Positions 22,860 through 34,745 of a stretch of DNA of 64,000 nucleotides are shown here, in pieces. The stretch is from contig QNGE01000296.1 in assembly GCA_008508345.1 (NCBI GenBank), forward strand, positions 178,701-242,700, in the 5' to 3' direction. The position numbers and the translations under genes are program-made. The stretch comes from Paragonimus westermani (lineage: Eukaryota > Platyhelminthes > Trematoda > Plagiorchiida > Troglotrematidae). The first letter of the stretch is position 1; each line of letters starts with the position of its first letter. The notes under the pieces were generated by a model. It made no database searches. It was not told the origin of the DNA and saw nothing but the letters and a program-made list of their open reading frames with translations.

Positions 22860-25800
22860 CTGTCATGAAACTGTTATTGTAGTTTCAACGCAGTGAGCAC
22901 GGCGGAACAATACTTAACCATTAGCTCTAAGTACCCTTTTCTCTCGGACCATGAAACACGATATACCACGACAGGATAGATTTTCACGGATTCATACTAG
23001 TGTTGACGGAATTTGTGCATTGAATGGCTACTGTAGTGCACTCTGGTAAATTTAACGTAGAGCAGTTTCGCTGAAGCTATGTAGACAATTACAATTCCGT
23101 GCTACCAAGTCTAGCAATCGCACAGAACCGTTTCCGTGATCAATTCGTATACGAACTGGCAATGCCAATTTGGCCACTCTGTTATTCGGCTGACGCTCGA
23201 TCTCACGTTTCACTGTAACAATTGAATTTCCAACATGTCTTCATTGTCCATACCATTTACCGGATTGCTGATTTGGCTTATGCGATTGCCAAGTCTGCTG
23301 AAGCACTGGGAATTGCGTGCCTGTTTGATCTACACAAAATGAGGTGGTGCAGTATGGGCAACAGGTTTGTGTTTGTTCCAAGAGACATTTCACGTGAACC
23401 ACTCTAACTGATCTGAGATATCGGGTTCAGATTGAGAGGCCTGAGTTATATTTAAGTAGTGTCGTGAATCTCTGAAGTTGATTGGATGTTTGCTTTGTTC
23501 GTGTAGGTAGTGTGTGTTGAGACGGGCCAATTTTGTAGTGTATCCACTGGGCAATTCGACGGTGTGTTTGTCACGTTCACAAATCAACAGCATTTGACAA
23601 ACTGTACCAATATGATTGAGTGATCATTATGTTCGAATGGAACACTGTGAGTTGTACCTATCTTAGGAAATCAAAAACGTTACTTAATTTTTACGACGTT
23701 CACCTCGTCTGTTCACTTCTCGAAACCATATTTCTTTTAATATGTTTCGAATTCAGGGCTTCGTTTGAATTTTCGCAACTCGCAAAGTGCTGTGACGTGG
23801 CGCTCACTGGTTTTTGCCGTCAACTGTACTATTTGGACCGATCTGCCCATTCTCTCGTTAGAGTGTGGACCGATTCGAATGCTTTTTAAATTCGATCAAC
23901 AACATGGTATGAACTGAAGAAGGTCGTATCAGTGTGCTTAACAACCTGCTGTGCGTTTCTCGAAATCATGAGGTAGTTCCAACAAGGACAGCGTTAGTAA
24001 GATTGAAATTGTGTTTTCGATTATTTGTTGGTTATCAATGGGATGTTGGTCAATGAATTGCTTGTTTCATCGTAATCCATTCTCTATTGGAGAAATAGTG
24101 AAGTCACACTGACCTTGAATTTCCGATCTGATGGATAAGTAGAAATGAGTCGAAGAGTCTGTCGAATTGACCACATGAGCAGTCGTTTACTGACCTGTAC
24201 CAATCTACGGAAGAAACAGCACACACGGTTTCCAAACTGTGTGGAAAAGAGAAGGTGAGAAATGCTGTCACTTTCTACACGTTCTGAGTTTGGCTGCATA
24301 TTAACAAGTATGTCTTTTAAAGCTGGCTAGATCCAGTTTTACAGTTTCGTCCTATCCATTCCCGGAAAATGGAGTCTACCGATTCGGTATTGAAAATTTC
24401 GATTTTCAGTCACTGGCCGCAATAAGAGACAGTTTTCATTAACCAGCGTTTGCTTCTACATAATTAGTCACTTTATTCATCATTGTATCGTGATATGTTC
24501 ATGTGGATCATCACATTGGTTGTTAGAGAATGCAGTTGTCAAGGCACTCTAGTATTCGCAACGCAGTGAAAGTTCACTCATCTTTCAAGGAACTGAGTGA
24601 TGCGTCTGCTTAGCCCTCCTGGAGATGACGGACAAGTCTGGTGGCTTACTGCTGGCCTACATTGATAGAAAACAACATTCTCCACTCGTATTGTCGTCAC
24701 GACGTGAAAGTTGTGCTGAAGACGTTGGTAGTGACCATCGGATCACATCCGGATCCGGATTCTTAAATTGTTTCAGACTAACAGCCACTCTCCAAATGCC
24801 AATGTAACATGCATCCTCGAGAAAATTTGCGCAAAGACAGTTTGCTTTATGAACCGCAAACGAAGGGTTAATGTTCGGTCACAAAGTTTCATGCTCCCCA
24901 CCCTTAGGCTGACTCTCCAAAACCGATTTTGTCCTTAAATGAACTCATCGGGTTTGATGAGTCCGAACCGAGTATCTGACCGGTAGCACTACCTGAACAG
25001 CGATTCTGTAAGCATCATTTCTAACGGCGTGAATCCTCGTTTTTAATGACAGGGAGAGTGAGGTTGTCAAATATGTGTGTTCTAAACAGGTCAGTTTGTT
25101 GGCAGGTTTGTATTGTGTACGCAGTTCTAACAACGTGTAGCTTAATATCACCTAAATTTTCCTGTGCACAATCAATCCTCAACAGTCCTGTTTAGCCAAT
25201 TCATAAATTTCAATCGACCCTATCAGGGGATGACTCAATCAATCTTTCATCTGCAAGTATCAACCCTAAATGATCCATATAGATATGATGGCATTAACGT
25301 GATGAAGCTAACGTGAACCGCAGCAACGTGCGTGATAACCTTTGTAACGTATGCATGCTCGTTTCCGTAAGAGCGTAACTCTGTTTTTATCAAAATGGTA
25401 TTAGAAACACACTTGATTGTGATGGTATCTATGATGAACGGTAAGCATAAAGTTAGAAGAAGGAATTTCTGACAACAGATTCGAATGTGATCCACTCAAA
25501 AAACACATTTTATTGAATTACAATGGGATTAGTTGTGAGAAATCTCTTCTTCGGTTGGATTCTAACCGGTCACAAGGAAATGATAGTTGTCACATCGGCT
25601 GGGGTACGAAGCCACGCGGGGAGATTGTGACTTTCAAATTTGAATTCAGTAACACGTTAGGTCGAAAATCGCATAGATAACTAAATGACCCAAGGGATCG
25701 GATCTTCACTGGTGACGATTCTCAAGCAAGTTTCGCTGGGCTCTTCGCGGGAGTCTGTCAGACTGGTTAGTTTAGCCCGTCTTTCTCACGTTCAACACAG

Positions 25801-26220
25801 TAAGTCGTTCAATATCGGCACGCTGTCTGTAATATCTGAATGAAATTCGGGGATCGGTGAAAATGTTAAAACAAAGGTGTTTTGTTAATCTACGGAGTTG
25901 GCTGCAACTGATCCGCGAATTAGGCTAGGAGCGTATCCGAACGTAGCCTAACCAGACCAGCTTGAGTCAGTTGGAATGAACGCAAGTCAGTTAACTAGCA
26001 TCGGTCGACAAAATTCACCGGGAATGCGGATTCTCAAGGGTCTCCTTTGTGAATGCGTATTGATGTGGGGTAAAAATGGAAACTTCTGAAGTTTTGGTGG
26101 AGATTCGACCGCAATTCTGCAACGAAACCATCTGGTATTATTCATGTCAATAACATCTGACAAATACTTCATTTATTGTGGCATAGTTATATGAACATGT
26201 TAACGGCGTGACCTATTCTG
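22860..26220. other. No recognised gene
   Basis: AT-rich spacer. The longest open frame (23620-23889, 89 codons) has no recognisable motif. I found no repeat linking it to the inverted duplication. Confidence 0.4.
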
Positions 26221-26224
26221 TTGA

Positions 26225-26440
26225 TCTAAATAATTCTTAAATTTCTGTTAACCGTGGTCAATCCCACAAACATTCGCAAGTAAGTCAGATTTCGATTACA
26301 ACAGTACTGAGGAAGGCCACCCGAGGTGGTTGAAACGTAGAGTATTACAACTTGTTCGAAACGTTGTGTTATTCCCAATCTGTATATCAATAACATGTTA
26401 AACACGACGCCCAAACTATTCAACTTCATTCGTACTACAT
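26225..26440 (+). repeat. PLE-tail fragment with hammerhead-like core
   Basis: The plus strand holds CTGAGGA (26307-26313) and GAAAC (26332-26336), enclosing a hairpin GGCCACC/GGTGGTT (seven pairs including G-T). This is the conserved layout of a hammerhead ribozyme around stem II. About 25 bases match the minus-strand motif at 61988-62024, which follows a PLE GIY-YIG domain, so I infer a PLE tail. Stem I is weak (GTA/TAC plus CAA/TTG around an internal loop) and the cleavage-site side seems to carry an extra base. Probably inactive. Confidence 0.5.
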
Positions 26441-26696
26441 TTGGTGCGGATATCTTATAGGTCAGACAAAACTGTATACAGTTGCGTAATCAAGGTGGAA
26501 TCACTTTGTCAGAGTGAAATGAAAGGAACAGGGACAGACGCAGTCCAGTCTGTTTGACGAACTATGGATAAGGACACCAGCACACCTGAGATGTAACTAG
26601 TGAAATTACGTACAGTAATTGTGCTCAATCAATCTCAGTGTCAGTCTGAAATGCTGACCCATTGGTGAAACATGTAAGAAGGGACAAAGTTTTAAG

Positions 26697-26836
26697 GAAA
26701 TGTGAAATTTCGGAGCTCCTGGTGTAGCTAGGTAGCTCACCTGGTAGAGCGCTTGCCGCGTTGAGGCATGCTGTGTCTGTCGCTGGTTCGAATCCAGCCG
26801 AAGCCCTGACTTTTCACAGTTGGGTCTCATCTGAAG
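26697..26836 (+). repeat. tRNA-derived SINE, copy 1
   Basis: The A box (TAGCTCACCTGG, 26733-26744) and a perfect B box (GGTTCGAATCC, 26785-26795) have tRNA spacing. A fixed flank follows that is shared with the copy at 52.2 kb (GAAGCCCTGACTTTTCACAG). The shared segment also includes about 25 bp upstream of the tRNA part (TGTGAAA and GAGCTCCTGG). Repetition and the non-tRNA flanks indicate a SINE rather than a tRNA gene. Confidence 0.8.
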
Positions 26837-26839
26837 TCT

Positions 26840-28285
26840 TAAGGAAAGTTATCGCGGTAGCATTCACAAATTAGCATTGGCTGCTTTGCTAGCTGAATAT
26901 CCGTATCGCTGTTGTGAAATGAGTGAGGATAACAACGAGGATTGGGGTGACATAATTTTTCACTGAGCTTACGAGACAAAACGGGGAATTAAATTTTTGC
27001 AAAGTCAACTCTGGTTGATTGTTTTATTTCCACAATGATGGTGATACACACGGTTTGTAACACGGGTGAGAATTTTAGATGAGGTTGATGTTTTACATGT
27101 TTTGGTTATCGATCATCTTTAAGAGAATATTTTAATTATTCAACAGTAAACATGTGGTATCATTGGTAGGTGAGTGTTTGCAGTCTGTCATTTAGAGTCC
27201 ACACAATTTCCAAGCATTTCATTTCTGAAAACGTTTTACTACCTCGCCAGTCCTTTGACAGTTTAAAAATCATGAGGGAAAACAAAACTAAATTGAAGAA
27301 ATCAAGTGAACAAAATTAGACAACTGACTGTCCGCTTACCCGGTATCTCTTGTTTGCTATGATCCAGTGGGCGTTAGGATGTTAATTCTGGTCGTCTGCA
27401 AATTTACAGTCAATCAATCGAATGCAATTTTGTGGGAGATTTAGGTAAGGCCCGATGTGATGAAATAACTTAATCCTTGCTTGAAATTAGTGTCTTAACG
27501 GAATAGGGATCTATCATCTGAGACCCTTGGAACTGATCACCCGATGCGTATAGGCATTGTCCTCCAGGAAGAAGGCTCCGGTGTCACCGATCAACCAGCG
27601 CATGATTCAGAACAGTTTAAACTTCTAGCATCTACGATGCTTTCTAGAACCACACACCGTTCTCGCAAGTCAGAGAGTAGGAAATACTTTTTATCACTCT
27701 ATAAGTTCAAGAATACTTATTTGTCAACATTCCAATATAGAATGGTGACCATGAAATAAACTGGAACAACTTAATTCAGCTAATCTCACTGGATACACCT
27801 CTCGGAAAAGATTCTTTTTCTCTGGATCATGTAAACATTGAAACAGTCTCTCTAATATTGTTTGCTACAACAACGCGACCGCATTTCCACACTAACTTTT
27901 CTCTCGGAAAAACGCGCTAATAACAGACGATATATTTTGTCAGGGGGAAACACAAGACTACAAAATGGTTATTCCCAGTAGGTTATTAATAGAGAAATTA
28001 GTGAACGAACTAGTGAAGCTCTTTATTTGGACTCGCTTCTGAGAGCCGCCTGAGTAGTTCCGAGTCCTCTCGCTTCAGCACTCCAAACAGTCAACTTTGT
28101 TTGTTGTATGGGTAAAAATCTGTGCACACGGATGCTGATACAATCTTGTCTTGGTGTGGGGAGAACGCCAATTGTATGTTCTACTAAAATTTCGGTAACC
28201 AGGTTCAGATCCTACTAATCATTTAGTTAATACCGCGAAACCCTTGCTACATTGGTGAACTATTCGGGGTAGCAGGGACGTTGAA
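26840..28285. other. No recognised gene
   Basis: AT-rich spacer with no motif or repeat that I can name. The open frame at 27544-27759 (71 codons) is anonymous. Confidence 0.4.
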
Positions 28286-28290
28286 GTGTT

Positions 28291-28432
28291 GGTATTGATA
28301 TGTTCGCCGAGCTTGGCATTTAGGTTGCAAACGTTTCATTCAGCTGAAACACTTACGCACTGATGATGTCACCTCGCCTGGTGATGAAACGTTTGCAACC
28401 TAAATGCCAAGCTCGGCGAACATATCAATACC
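28291..28432. repeat. Perfect 49 bp inverted repeat with hammerhead-like core
   Basis: Arms 28291-28339 and 28384-28432 are perfect reverse complements, separated by 44 bp. The loop-side sequence contains CTGATGA (28360-28366), a six-pair stem GTCACC/GGTGAT (28368-28373 with 28380-28385), then GAAAC (28386-28390) at the start of the second arm. This is the CUGANGA - stem II - GAAA core of hammerhead ribozymes. Stems I and III do not close convincingly, so activity is doubtful. Such cores are known from the terminal repeats of Penelope-like elements (established for the family), which fits two tail ends joined head to head. Confidence 0.75.
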
Positions 28433-28721
28433 AAAACCATCAACCCGAGCTACAAACAACAGCACCACCGCTGTTTCCAACCATCAGAGGTTGAAGTGTT
28501 TTAGCATCTTCAGAAAAGTGATAGGTAACAATCAGAGTTTCACCAACGAGGCTGACATGATCGACAGTTTAACAAATACAGCTCCACTTTGCCACAATAA
28601 ACTCAGCTATTTATTCGAATCTGATCGACATCTCAAACTGTGGATCGAAGCACTTATTGAGAAACGAATTCTGCAGCAGCAAAGACAGATCAAAGCAAGG
28701 CTCATTGACTTGGTTCCATAA
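28404..28721 (+). other. 105-codon open frame, repeat-derived
   Basis: The frame begins inside the second arm of the inverted repeat and continues past it. No domain is recognised. The direct motif GTTGAAGTGTT recurs at about 28280 and 28492 around the arms, so the whole stretch probably belongs to the same element. I do not consider it a host gene. Confidence 0.25.
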
Positions 28722-28724
28722 ATA

Positions 28725-29570
28725 CACAACCTAGTCTAGCATTGGTAAGTCATCCATGAAGAACCCTCTGCTGTCCCTAACACCCGTGTCCCATTATAGC
28801 GTTTTCAACCTAGTAAAATTACGGGGAGTTTCAGAAACAAAACAAGTTGTCTGATTAAACTGAAACGAACAGCACGAAACGGTTGGCGACTATAACAGGT
28901 CGATTTCACATTTGTGGAATATGCTGTATGATGTAATCATATTATGGTTGTTGCAAAAGAGGATCGGTTTTGCTATCAACACTAGCTTTCTCAGAAACCG
29001 AACCTGAAATCTGATCTAATACGAAATTGCACTACACAATAGGGGTGAAATTGACATTTTGTAACTCAAGATAAATCTGCAAAGAACAGGTGGCTGCATT
29101 GTGGATAGGCAGCAAGTACATGAGTTTGGTTTTTTTATAAACGAATTAACAGCGTACATAGAAGAACTCGAATAAATTACTCCAAACTCTAATGTCGCAA
29201 TTCAGAGATCTGTTAGAGATCTTGTTGGCTCACAGTCACTCAGACCAGACTTGTTGTCTGTTGCTATTCAGAAATCGTGCACCATCGAATTAGCGTAGCC
29301 GCTAGCGGCAAGTCTTAGTAGTTCTTTGTCAACCCAGAAACAGTTAACAATCACACACCGTTAGTGTTGCATTTAGAGGAAACGGAGAAACCCAATAAAA
29401 AGCCGAGTTGCTTAGAGGGGTCGCGAAAAATTGAAGAGCTAACTGGATGACTACCATCGGGTCGTGTTAGCACACTTCGAACTAATCAGTGGAGTAAGGC
29501 ACAACTTGCCTTTTGAATAGTCATATTACTAACCCGTAGGTAAGTCGTGATTTCTGAACGAAGGATAGCA
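28725..29570. other. Possible 5' remains of the CR1-like relic
   Basis: If the element downstream once extended this way, its endonuclease and the fingers of the RT should lie here. Only a doubtful trace (LISGVRHNLPFE near 29480) is readable. Otherwise I see nothing. Confidence 0.25.
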
Positions 29571-29574
29571 GTGC

Positions 29575-30150
29575 AGGACTGGTCATTGATTCTGCTTTGT
29601 CCGGTCATGAAAGCCCAACATTTATGGCATCAATGAACGCTTACTAGAGTGGCTTCAAGATAAACTTAGTGAGTATAGGTTCAGCACCAGGGTAAATGAA
29701 GAAATGTCACAACAGATTCCTGTCAACAGCAGCACTTCGTAAGGATGCATTCAGTTGTTCATTTCGTCTGATCTTAAGCTACCTAGCACACTAAATGCAT
29801 CGCCGTTGCTCCGGGTCAAAAATGGAAAACTACGACGAGTCCTAGTTTTTCTGGAAGGTTCAAAAAACCTACAGAACAGCCTTAAATGAATCAGTAATCC
29901 GAAAGAAATAACTTGCACTTTGTTAGCAAAACATCCTCATCATCAAAATCTTACTGACTACTAAATTAGACCACATGTACCAGCAAAAGAGCGATACCTA
30001 GGGGCTCTAATCTTAAACAATCCAAGTTTGTCTACGAAAGACGCAGCCGTGGCTGAAAAATCACAAGTGGCCTTGATTCTGTGAAGCCTTTAACTCTCAA
30101 GCGTTCCCCAAGATGTTTACCTTCATCATTCGCTCACGGTTGGTGGCATC
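29575..30150 (+). pseudogene. CR1/jockey-like non-LTR RT, middle part
   Basis: In one frame (29641 in phase) the sequence reads LLEWLQDKLSEYRFSTRVNE, matching the conserved segment after motif A of CR1/jockey-type RTs. It continues through VNSSTS, a TAA at 29740-29742 and GCIQLF, which corresponds to NSGVPQGCVLGP (motif B). The next block ends with VKNGKLRR, so the catalytic aspartate pair of motif C appears as Asn-Gly (29821-29826). AKERYLGALILNN (about 29983-30021) matches the EKDLGVLVD-type block downstream of the palm. Stops and shifts are frequent. In life this RT primes on a nicked chromosomal target. It is long dead and lacks its 5' part. Confidence 0.65.
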
Positions 30151-30780
30151 CGATTCGGATTAGCCTGTCACAGTGACCGAAGCCAAAGGACGCCTGCGCT
30201 TATCCATCACTGCGCTGCATCAATTGCAGTTCCACCAACACACCACATATCCAGTGTAAACCCGAAGGAATAAGACCGGGAGGTGTGCCAGTGGGGTCTT
30301 TCTGTCCAACCGGCCAATACTGGTTAGCCACTTGATTGGTTAATAAGGAAAGGAAACTCCTATCTCTCGGAAACTAAACAGAGAGAGGCTATAATGACGA
30401 GATCTACACTAAGAAGAAAGATTTGTGAAGTGTAATACAAGAAGCATTGCAGTGAAGGGGTGCAGGTTAGTGCATCCCAGAGAAGATAAGGATGAAAAAC
30501 AAAGTTCTAATTGGATTATGAAAAGCCAGGCAAATCATTCATCATCATTCACACACGGTCCCAGCAGACAGACATAGAGTCAGTTCAAGCAGCAACGAGC
30601 ACCACCCCCAAAGAAGCTACAGCACACCATCAACACGTATAACAAACGCACGCATCTGCTTTTTGTCTGGCTGCTCCACTTTGGTCAACCTGACATGGTT
30701 GAACCCGAAGAAACCGAAGTCCCAGTCAGCACAGCCCTCCGGATCAAAACAGCACGCAAGCCTGACCACCACGCAGACCG
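30151..30780. other. Insertion interrupting the CR1-like relic
   Basis: The two CR1-like blocks on either side are separated by about 630 bp that does not read as RT, where only about 20-25 residues would be expected. It contains a 40-codon plus-strand frame starting at 30695 (MVEPEETEVPVS) and purine-rich, leader-like sequence, so it may be part of another element. No terminal repeats or target duplication are visible to me. Confidence 0.4.
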
Positions 30781-31180
30781 TCGTCTCCATCTTAAAAGAA
30801 TCCTTGGTAATTATTGAAGGTGTTCAGAGACGGACCAACGGAAGAATTATGCGGCTTAGGATAATCCCTTATCCAGAGGGACTAACGGAGTCATATCAGT
30901 CTTCCGTGTATCAGAGGCACTTTAGAGTCTACTTATTTCTCACCAAAAAATACTACGTACCTCAAGTCATTTAGTGACATTAAGAGTTCAGGAACGCTTG
31001 AGGGGTAATCAAGAGAAACTGGGGTATGGAATCAGTAGATTGCAGTGTATACAGAAGTGTCTCGCCGATGGGTTCTTTTCGAACTGCTACCAACAAGTCA
31101 ATTCTTTGGTTACAGCTAAAAGGGCTAAGCCTTGGAATCTGCAGGCCATTAATTGTGAATATCCGACGAAGTGTCTTTGA
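30780..31180 (+). pseudogene. CR1/jockey-like ORF2 C-terminal part
   Basis: The frame in phase with 30663 reads VVSILKESLVIIEGVQRRTN, then a basic segment IIPYPEGLTESYQSSVYQRH and LFLTKKYY. This matches the conserved C-terminal tail of CR1/jockey ORF2 proteins (LE.VQRR.TK, LPYEERL, RR.RGDLI). It then continues in another frame (from 30974) as RVQERLRGNQEKL and FFSNCYQQVNSL, matching the (L)RG...FFSNRV...WNSLP block. A frameshift at about 30970 and loss of key residues mark it as a pseudogene. It is on the same strand and in the right order relative to the RT block at 29575-30150, so both are probably one interrupted element. Confidence 0.65.
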
Positions 31181-31184
31181 ATAT

Positions 31185-34100
31185 TGAGCAAAGCTTTCAT
31201 TTATTCAGTTCCATTCAACTTTTTGCATCCACAATCCAGCCTACACAAGTTTTCCCCGTCCAAACTAGAGACAGGAATACACAAGCAAGTTTATTCTCCA
31301 GGTTGTAGTAGCCAATGATAGGAACAGGTAGAGTTTGCCGTACTTAGTGTGCACTTCGAAGAGTAAATATTTTTGCTGTGACGTGCATAACCGATTCCCT
31401 GATTCTCTCAAAGCACATAGGGAAAGACAAAATCATGAACCTGACGCGTCGAAGAATGGTTACCATTGTTGAAGAAGTTTATTACAATGCCTTCCAGGGA
31501 ATTTGTGGGAAAACGCGCATAGAACAAAACAATAGATAACGCGCGTTCAACGCTATTCTGAGGTTCCGCTACAAACCGATTAGCAGAGATATAATTCAGA
31601 AAAGGATGTTTGACAGGATTATCCAGATTAGTCCTCAGTAGAGTAGATCTAAAATACCAGATGATAAATGTTCAACATCATCTCAAGCGATGATCTGACA
31701 GTATTGTTGTGGCATACGAAGTGAAATTCGAAGGACTTTTTTAACAAAACCTAGAAACCCACCTACACAGGTGGTACATTCGGCTGAAGTGAAACATAAC
31801 TGCATGCAATGGACTAAGATTAACCGTGTTTCACAAAATAGAATGTGACTGAACCGGTGAAAGGCAAGCCGTTTTCAAACTTGATCGACGGCGCAATTTA
31901 TCTAAACAATGAGCTTCTATTATACATTTCGTTAGAACAGAAAGAACACCTCGCGAAATGTTACCAATCTCATTTGCTTTCACTAGCTACCGTCGTAAAA
32001 CCGGCAGCCTATAAACGAAGTGAATATAGCGAATAGACCATCCAAGTGGTTTTAATCATTCGCACACTAATGATGCACTCAATTCCAAGGGAAGAAGAGT
32101 GACTGCATCCATATCCTCTGTGCACACCACGCTGGCCTGTTTGTTGGCCACAGGTGCTAACTTAGGGAACTGTAGATACTGACCGCTGCAAGTAGGTTTG
32201 TGACAAACAAACACACCGTATTCAGTTGTAACTTCGTAGTTTTAAGGGTACAGAAAACGTTGACAAAATCAACTTTCTTACCATGGAAATGATTGCATCA
32301 TTAGTGCGTGAACAACTGAAACTAGTTTGTTAGTTTATTGACTGCTTGTTGTTGAATGTTCCGCGTAAAATTTCCTGATTTTACGTCAGCGGCCAATGGA
32401 CCTGAAGAAAAATTTTGAAATCTCCCGACACATATAATTTGTTACCAACCAATATTAATAGATCTTGGACAATTTGCTATTTAACCGGACTAAATGCGAA
32501 CGACTTCTCTGAAAACAGTCAAATTGCCAATCAGTTTGCAAATACCAGAACTGATTTTTCTGAAATGTGGCAAATCAGAAATGCAAATAGAGAAGCATTA
32601 GAACTAAAAGTTAGAAACCAGATATAGCTGTAGAACAGAAATATGTCTGAAAAAAATCAAAATCAACTGGGTGCCACAGGAGACTTTGAATTCGAATGTA
32701 CCGAAAACCGTAGGAAGGTGATAGTATAAAAAAGAGTGATGTCATAAATCCCACAGAAACACATCAGATTAATAAATGTTCTATCAGTAAATACAACGGC
32801 TGGGCAACCAACCCAGGAGTATAGTAGTCAGAAGTAACATCCGGTAGGGAAGAAGTACCAATGTAGCGAAGACCAGCGGTCGCGCCATACTGTTCACACT
32901 ACTATTCAGTAGGCAAGGAGATGTGCGTGAGTGTACCGAAGTAGTCGGGAAAACGTTAAAGAAACATTCGATTGAAATGAGGCATGAAATTGTGTTTTCC
33001 GCATGTGAAGTTAGCTTTGGTATCCGTGACAAACCTGAAATCTTTGGGTCGATGCCACAAACAAATTTGTTTGTTTGTGGTTATGATGAAGCTTATAAAC
33101 AACACGATGATTCTCTGAATAAGTGCTGCTTGCGTCAACAAAATTTCTTGATTCACAACACTAAGGCGAAAGAGTAGAAAAAGTGCGTTGTGAAAGATTT
33201 AAAGAACGAAGTGGAAATCATTATATATTCCGTAAACGTATCATTTACAGCTGAAAGGCCATGTTATATTTTGGATTAGTGTAACTTTTGGACATGCAAT
33301 TAACGGAAGTGGTGTTAGATATTTGTTGCTGACATGAAGAGACGAGGGGGGAAAAGTAAATTACTTGAGAATCATTAGGAAGTATTCAGCAGCGGACAGT
33401 TGGATGGCCACCTGATGGACATCCAGTTCTTATGATTATTTGGGACATCATCCTCTATCATTTCCAGACGCTAAGTCCACGCCTCTCTCACGGAAATAAG
33501 TCGAATGAGCACTGTGATTAGTTGAAAGAATTTAGTTCGAATCTCTATATATGTCTAAAGTCTAGAGCGATGTATTGGCTCACCATATCTGTGCAGGACG
33601 GAAAATCATTTGGATTTAACCGTAGATCCCATAATCTTAATACTGGAGTGAACGTGTATCACTCCCTTTGACTGACGTTTGTTATTGTCCATAAATGGAA
33701 TACCTTGAGTTAGTCAGTAAGCAAAAACTAGTCTAAATGGCAGGCAAAGAGGATAGGATAGTATATGTGGAGCGTAAACTCATGTGAATTCCATAATCGA
33801 GTGGATTCGCGTCAATAGGAAATAACACACTGAAGAAGTACCAACGAATGTATCGAGCCACGCACACCCAACATTCATACTTGTTTTAAAAAAGCGAACA
33901 GTGGTGCAGTCTTCATACAGCTGTAAACTTAGATAACATGTATACAATCATTTAACTTTAAAGTAAGGCTAACTGAGCTTTCACAATTAAAACGCGATAA
34001 CTACGGTACGAAACAAAGCAAACTGCAATCGAAATCATCAGGAGTTTGTTTCATATTCAACTTTGTCTCACAATAATCAACACAAGCGAAAACGTACATT

Positions 34101-34220
34101 GTTTAGATTTCATGGTATTTCTTATCAATCTACTCGTACAATTTTGATGAAGCTGTTTTTAATTTAACACTGGAATGACCGTAGCGAAGGAGGTGAGCAT
34201 CACCTGGCAACTTATCATAG
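31185..34220. other. No recognised gene
   Basis: About 3 kb of AT-rich spacer. Short frames such as 31845-32036 and 32923-33177 (84 codons) have no recognisable motif, and 32923-33177 is shadowed by an opposite-strand frame. Confidence 0.35.
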
Positions 34221-34225
34221 GTGTT

Positions 34226-34290
34226 GTTTTCCTTTTTCGAGTTGAAACAGTGTACCCGAAGTTCGCTCTTGTTAGAGCTCATCAGTAATT
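34226..34290 (-). ncRNA. Hammerhead-ribozyme-like core, minus strand
   Basis: The minus strand reads CTGATGA (34279-34285 on the plus strand as TCATCAG), then a five-pair stem II GCTCT/AGAGC with loop AACA, then GAAC where GAAA is expected (34261-34264). An apparent TTCG-like loop and a GT follow. Stem II matches the copy at 54.47 kb in both arms, so this is a family member. The GAAC suggests loss of one core base and therefore of activity. Confidence 0.6.
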
Positions 34291-34424
34291 AATATCCTTG
34301 TCATCAACGGACTCGGAACTCGGGACACACTCTCATGATTTTGCCATCTTGATAAGTATGTCACTGATCTCATACTGGAAACGACCGAATTATCGCATGC
34401 ACACTCTTAACTAGATTCGGTGGT

Positions 34425-34745
34425 GAGTGGTGCTAGGAGACAAATACTAGTTGTGGTTTCATCAGTCGGAGTAAACAGAACAGCTACTGTGGATTCTCTT
34501 AAGACAATCGGGACATTTGCGTATTTCATGAAACACTCCGAGTGTACCTAATCTGAAGTCAATGCCGCGAAAGTCATCAAGGTTGTCTCATGGAAACATG
34601 GTCGGTTTTTTAATCCCGGCCGTGGCAAGGAAATGTACTATTTGTGCTCGTGCAAGAACAAAACTGGAACTCAACGATTTTTCTGAAAGGGCTTAACTGG
34701 ACTGCCTGTGTGAGTGAGACAAAGACAATCAATTACGGATCGTGT
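34425..34745 (+). repeat. Dispersed repeat shared with 55.2-55.48 kb
   Basis: Blocks recur at 55220-55480 in the same order at roughly 70% identity by eye: a GGAGTTAACAG-like block near 34475, TCAATGC...GTCATC near 34558, and the hammerhead-family tail near 34690-34735 (CTGAAAGGGCTTAACTGGA). The hammerhead core itself is not intact. Confidence 0.4.

Noticed and set aside
26733..26805. Possible functional tRNA gene
   Set aside because: A and B boxes are good, but the sequence recurs with the same non-tRNA flanks at 52.1 kb and in part at 53.4 kb. It is a SINE.
28850..28880. CTGATTA...GAAAC as a hammerhead core
   Set aside because: The core heptamer is wrong and there is no complementary stem II.
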